NCBI GenBank assembly: GCA_963422275.1
Contig: OY729418.1
Coordinates: forward strand, 2,790,001 to 2,854,000
Reading direction: 5' to 3'
Length of the DNA: 64,000 nt
DNA from: G963422275 sp963422275
GTDB lineage: Bacteria; Pseudomonadota; Alphaproteobacteria; Rhodobacterales; Rhodobacteraceae
Position numbers and translations under genes: made by a program. Of this stretch, positions 62,720 to 64,000 are shown piece by piece (the first letter of the stretch is position 1; the number at the start of each line of letters is the position of its first letter). The notes below the pieces were generated by a model. The model saw only the letters and a program-made list of their open reading frames with translations. It was not told the origin of the DNA and made no database searches.

Positions 62720-63991
62720 CCCGACGCCGTGAGTTCGCGCTGGCGCTCCTCGCTCATCGACCACGGCAGCCAGGGCGAGAGGTCGTCGGGCGGCTGGCCG
62801 CCATTCTCGGCGCACGCGGTCAGCCATTCCTTGAGCCAGCGCCGGACGTCGATGCCGTTGATCGCCAGCGTGCCGGCTACGGAGTGCATCATCGCGGTGA
62901 AGTCAGCGCCCTTCTCGCTGTCGGACCCGAACGAGAGGGCTTGCCCTCAAGCTCGCTGGCCAGTTTCTTGTAGGTGGAGAGACGATCGCAGACCAGGACC
63001 ACGGTGCCTTCGGTCGAACCGAACAGGGACTTCGCGACCTCGGCGCTGCGCGAGGGGGCGATGTGGTAGTAGAGCGCGTCCCTGCGCACCGAGGTCCACA
63101 GCCAGGCCCGGCTCGAGCGCCCCTTCTCGCGATACGCCTGAACGCGCCATGTCGTCTCGTCGGCGTGGCGCAACGACGCGGTGTTCTGGTGCGCGAGGAT
63201 CGCCTTGGCGAGCGGCTCGAACAGCGGCACGAAGCGCTTGATGCTGTCGGCCAGCGTCCCCGGCGAGATGGCCAGCCCCATGTCGGCGAGCCACGCCGCG
63301 ACCCGATACAGGGGACGGCAGCAGACGAAGCGTTCGCAGAGCATGCACGTCCAGATGCTGATCCCGTAGGGCGTGGTGTCGAACAGCCGCGTCACCGGAG
63401 GCGCGGTCACTTCGCGCAGCGCGGACAGACGCGCACGTCCTCCGGCGGATCGCGCGATTCCTTCTTCTCCCTGATCCCGGTGCCCGGCCTCTTCTGCCGC
63501 TCGCTCTTGCTGCCGTAAAGCGCCTTCGACAGGACGCTCCGGGTCGAGCGCAGCCTGTCGAGTTGGGCTTGTAGCGTCTCGACGCGCTCAGCCAGCGCCG
63601 CATTCTCCGCCGTCAGATCCCGCACCTCGGCGCTCAGCCGGTCATTCTTCTCCCTCAACGACGCGATCAGCTCCGTGGCCCGCACGACCGCCGCCCGCAT
63701 CCGGCCGTTGCGCTCGCGCAGCCATGCGATCGTGCCCTCATGGGGCTCCACCAACCGCTTGGCCGCCTCGAGCTGCCGGTCGAACTGCTTGCGCAGTGAC
63801 CCGGCGACGCCCTCGCGGTACACCTTTGCGATCCGCAAGTGCCCTCGGTCGATGTCCTGCTTCAGCCAGTTGATCTCGTCCTGATGGCGCGCCTCGAGCT
63901 GCTCCTGGTGCTCGTGAGACCTGCGCAACGAGAGGCGAAGACCGGAGATCCCGGCGTCCTGGGACTCGACCCTGCGTTCCAACGTCTTCAC
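62716..63991 (-). pseudogene. IS66-family transposase, broken by internal deletions (runs to window end)
   Basis: Three blocks in different frames. 63407-63991: the N-terminal coiled coil (AENAALAERVETLQAQLDRL, then SKSERQKRPG), ending at the zinc motif start VCPRC; the rest of the zinc finger is deleted. 62940-63410: VTAPPVTRLFDTTPYGISIW, ISPGTLADSIKRFVPLFEPL, LRHADETTWRVQ (first catalytic Asp) and VCDRLSTYKKLASELEG. 62716-62890: SFGSDSEKGADFTAMMHSVA, LAINGIDVRRWLKEWL to the stop. The central catalytic part with the remaining acidic residues is missing. GTG 63991 may be the start or the gene may continue beyond the window. Confidence 0.8.
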
Positions 63992-64000
63992 AGCCCGCGA

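Overview
The window looks like chromosome of an alphaproteobacterium, probably Rhodobacterales or a close relative. That is an inference from three things: the high-GC codon use, an elongator tRNA-Met of the alphaproteobacterial type, and the gene content (many ABC and tripartite tricarboxylate (TTT) solute importers, form II carbon monoxide dehydrogenase-like genes, IS5/IS630/IS66/IS1595 relics). No rRNA, CRISPR array or phage block was seen. Most of the sequence is catabolic and transport operons, separated by short graveyards of decayed insertion sequences.

Layout. 1-1057: remains of IS630 and IS5 transposases and a small tandem repeat. 1058-5149: glycine betaine/proline-type ABC importer with a double-length permease. 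5271-5347: tRNA-Met(CAT). 6268-15359: molybdenum hydroxylase cluster (MoxR/CoxD ATPase, CoxE, XdhC, a MoeA-like/nucleotidyltransferase fusion, then coxS-coxL-coxM). CoxL carries AYRGAGR, so this is the form II type, whose substrate need not be CO. 15410-16034: decayed PIN-toxin/antitoxin pair. 16134-19494: IS relics around a secreted protein made of about 12 nearly identical ankyrin repeats. 19495-23059: agmatinase-family ureohydrolase, a HEPN-like protein and a class III aminotransferase. 23231-26128: homoprotocatechuate ring-cleavage genes hpaF-hpaE-hpaD.

26396-33705: LacI regulator, RraA-like protein, a CUT1 sugar ABC importer and an NAD-dependent epimerase/dehydratase, followed on the other strand by a ceramidase-like protein (33695-35125), an inositol-phosphatase-family protein and a glutamine amidotransferase (35481-37057). 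38063-45582: GntR regulator, CUT2 (ribose/xylose-type) importer, aldo/keto reductase, aldehyde dehydrogenase and an enolase-superfamily cycloisomerase, together a sugar or sugar-acid oxidation operon.

46012-57283: the most unusual part. A cytochrome P450, a glutamine-synthetase-like ligase and a 2Fe-2S ferredoxin lie close together. They are followed by a TTT importer (TctC, TctB, TctA), a Tm-1-like ATP-binding protein, a trimethylamine-dehydrogenase-like flavoprotein that lacks the FMN-linking cysteine, and an aldehyde dehydrogenase. This could be an undescribed route for an imported amine or carboxylate. 57930-58981: intact IS1595-family element. 59117-60415: metallo-beta-lactamase-fold protein of the alkylsulfatase type. 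60726-63991: two decayed IS5 transposases and a broken IS66 transposase translationally coupled to a frameshifted DUF4338 (DruA-like) gene, running off the window end.
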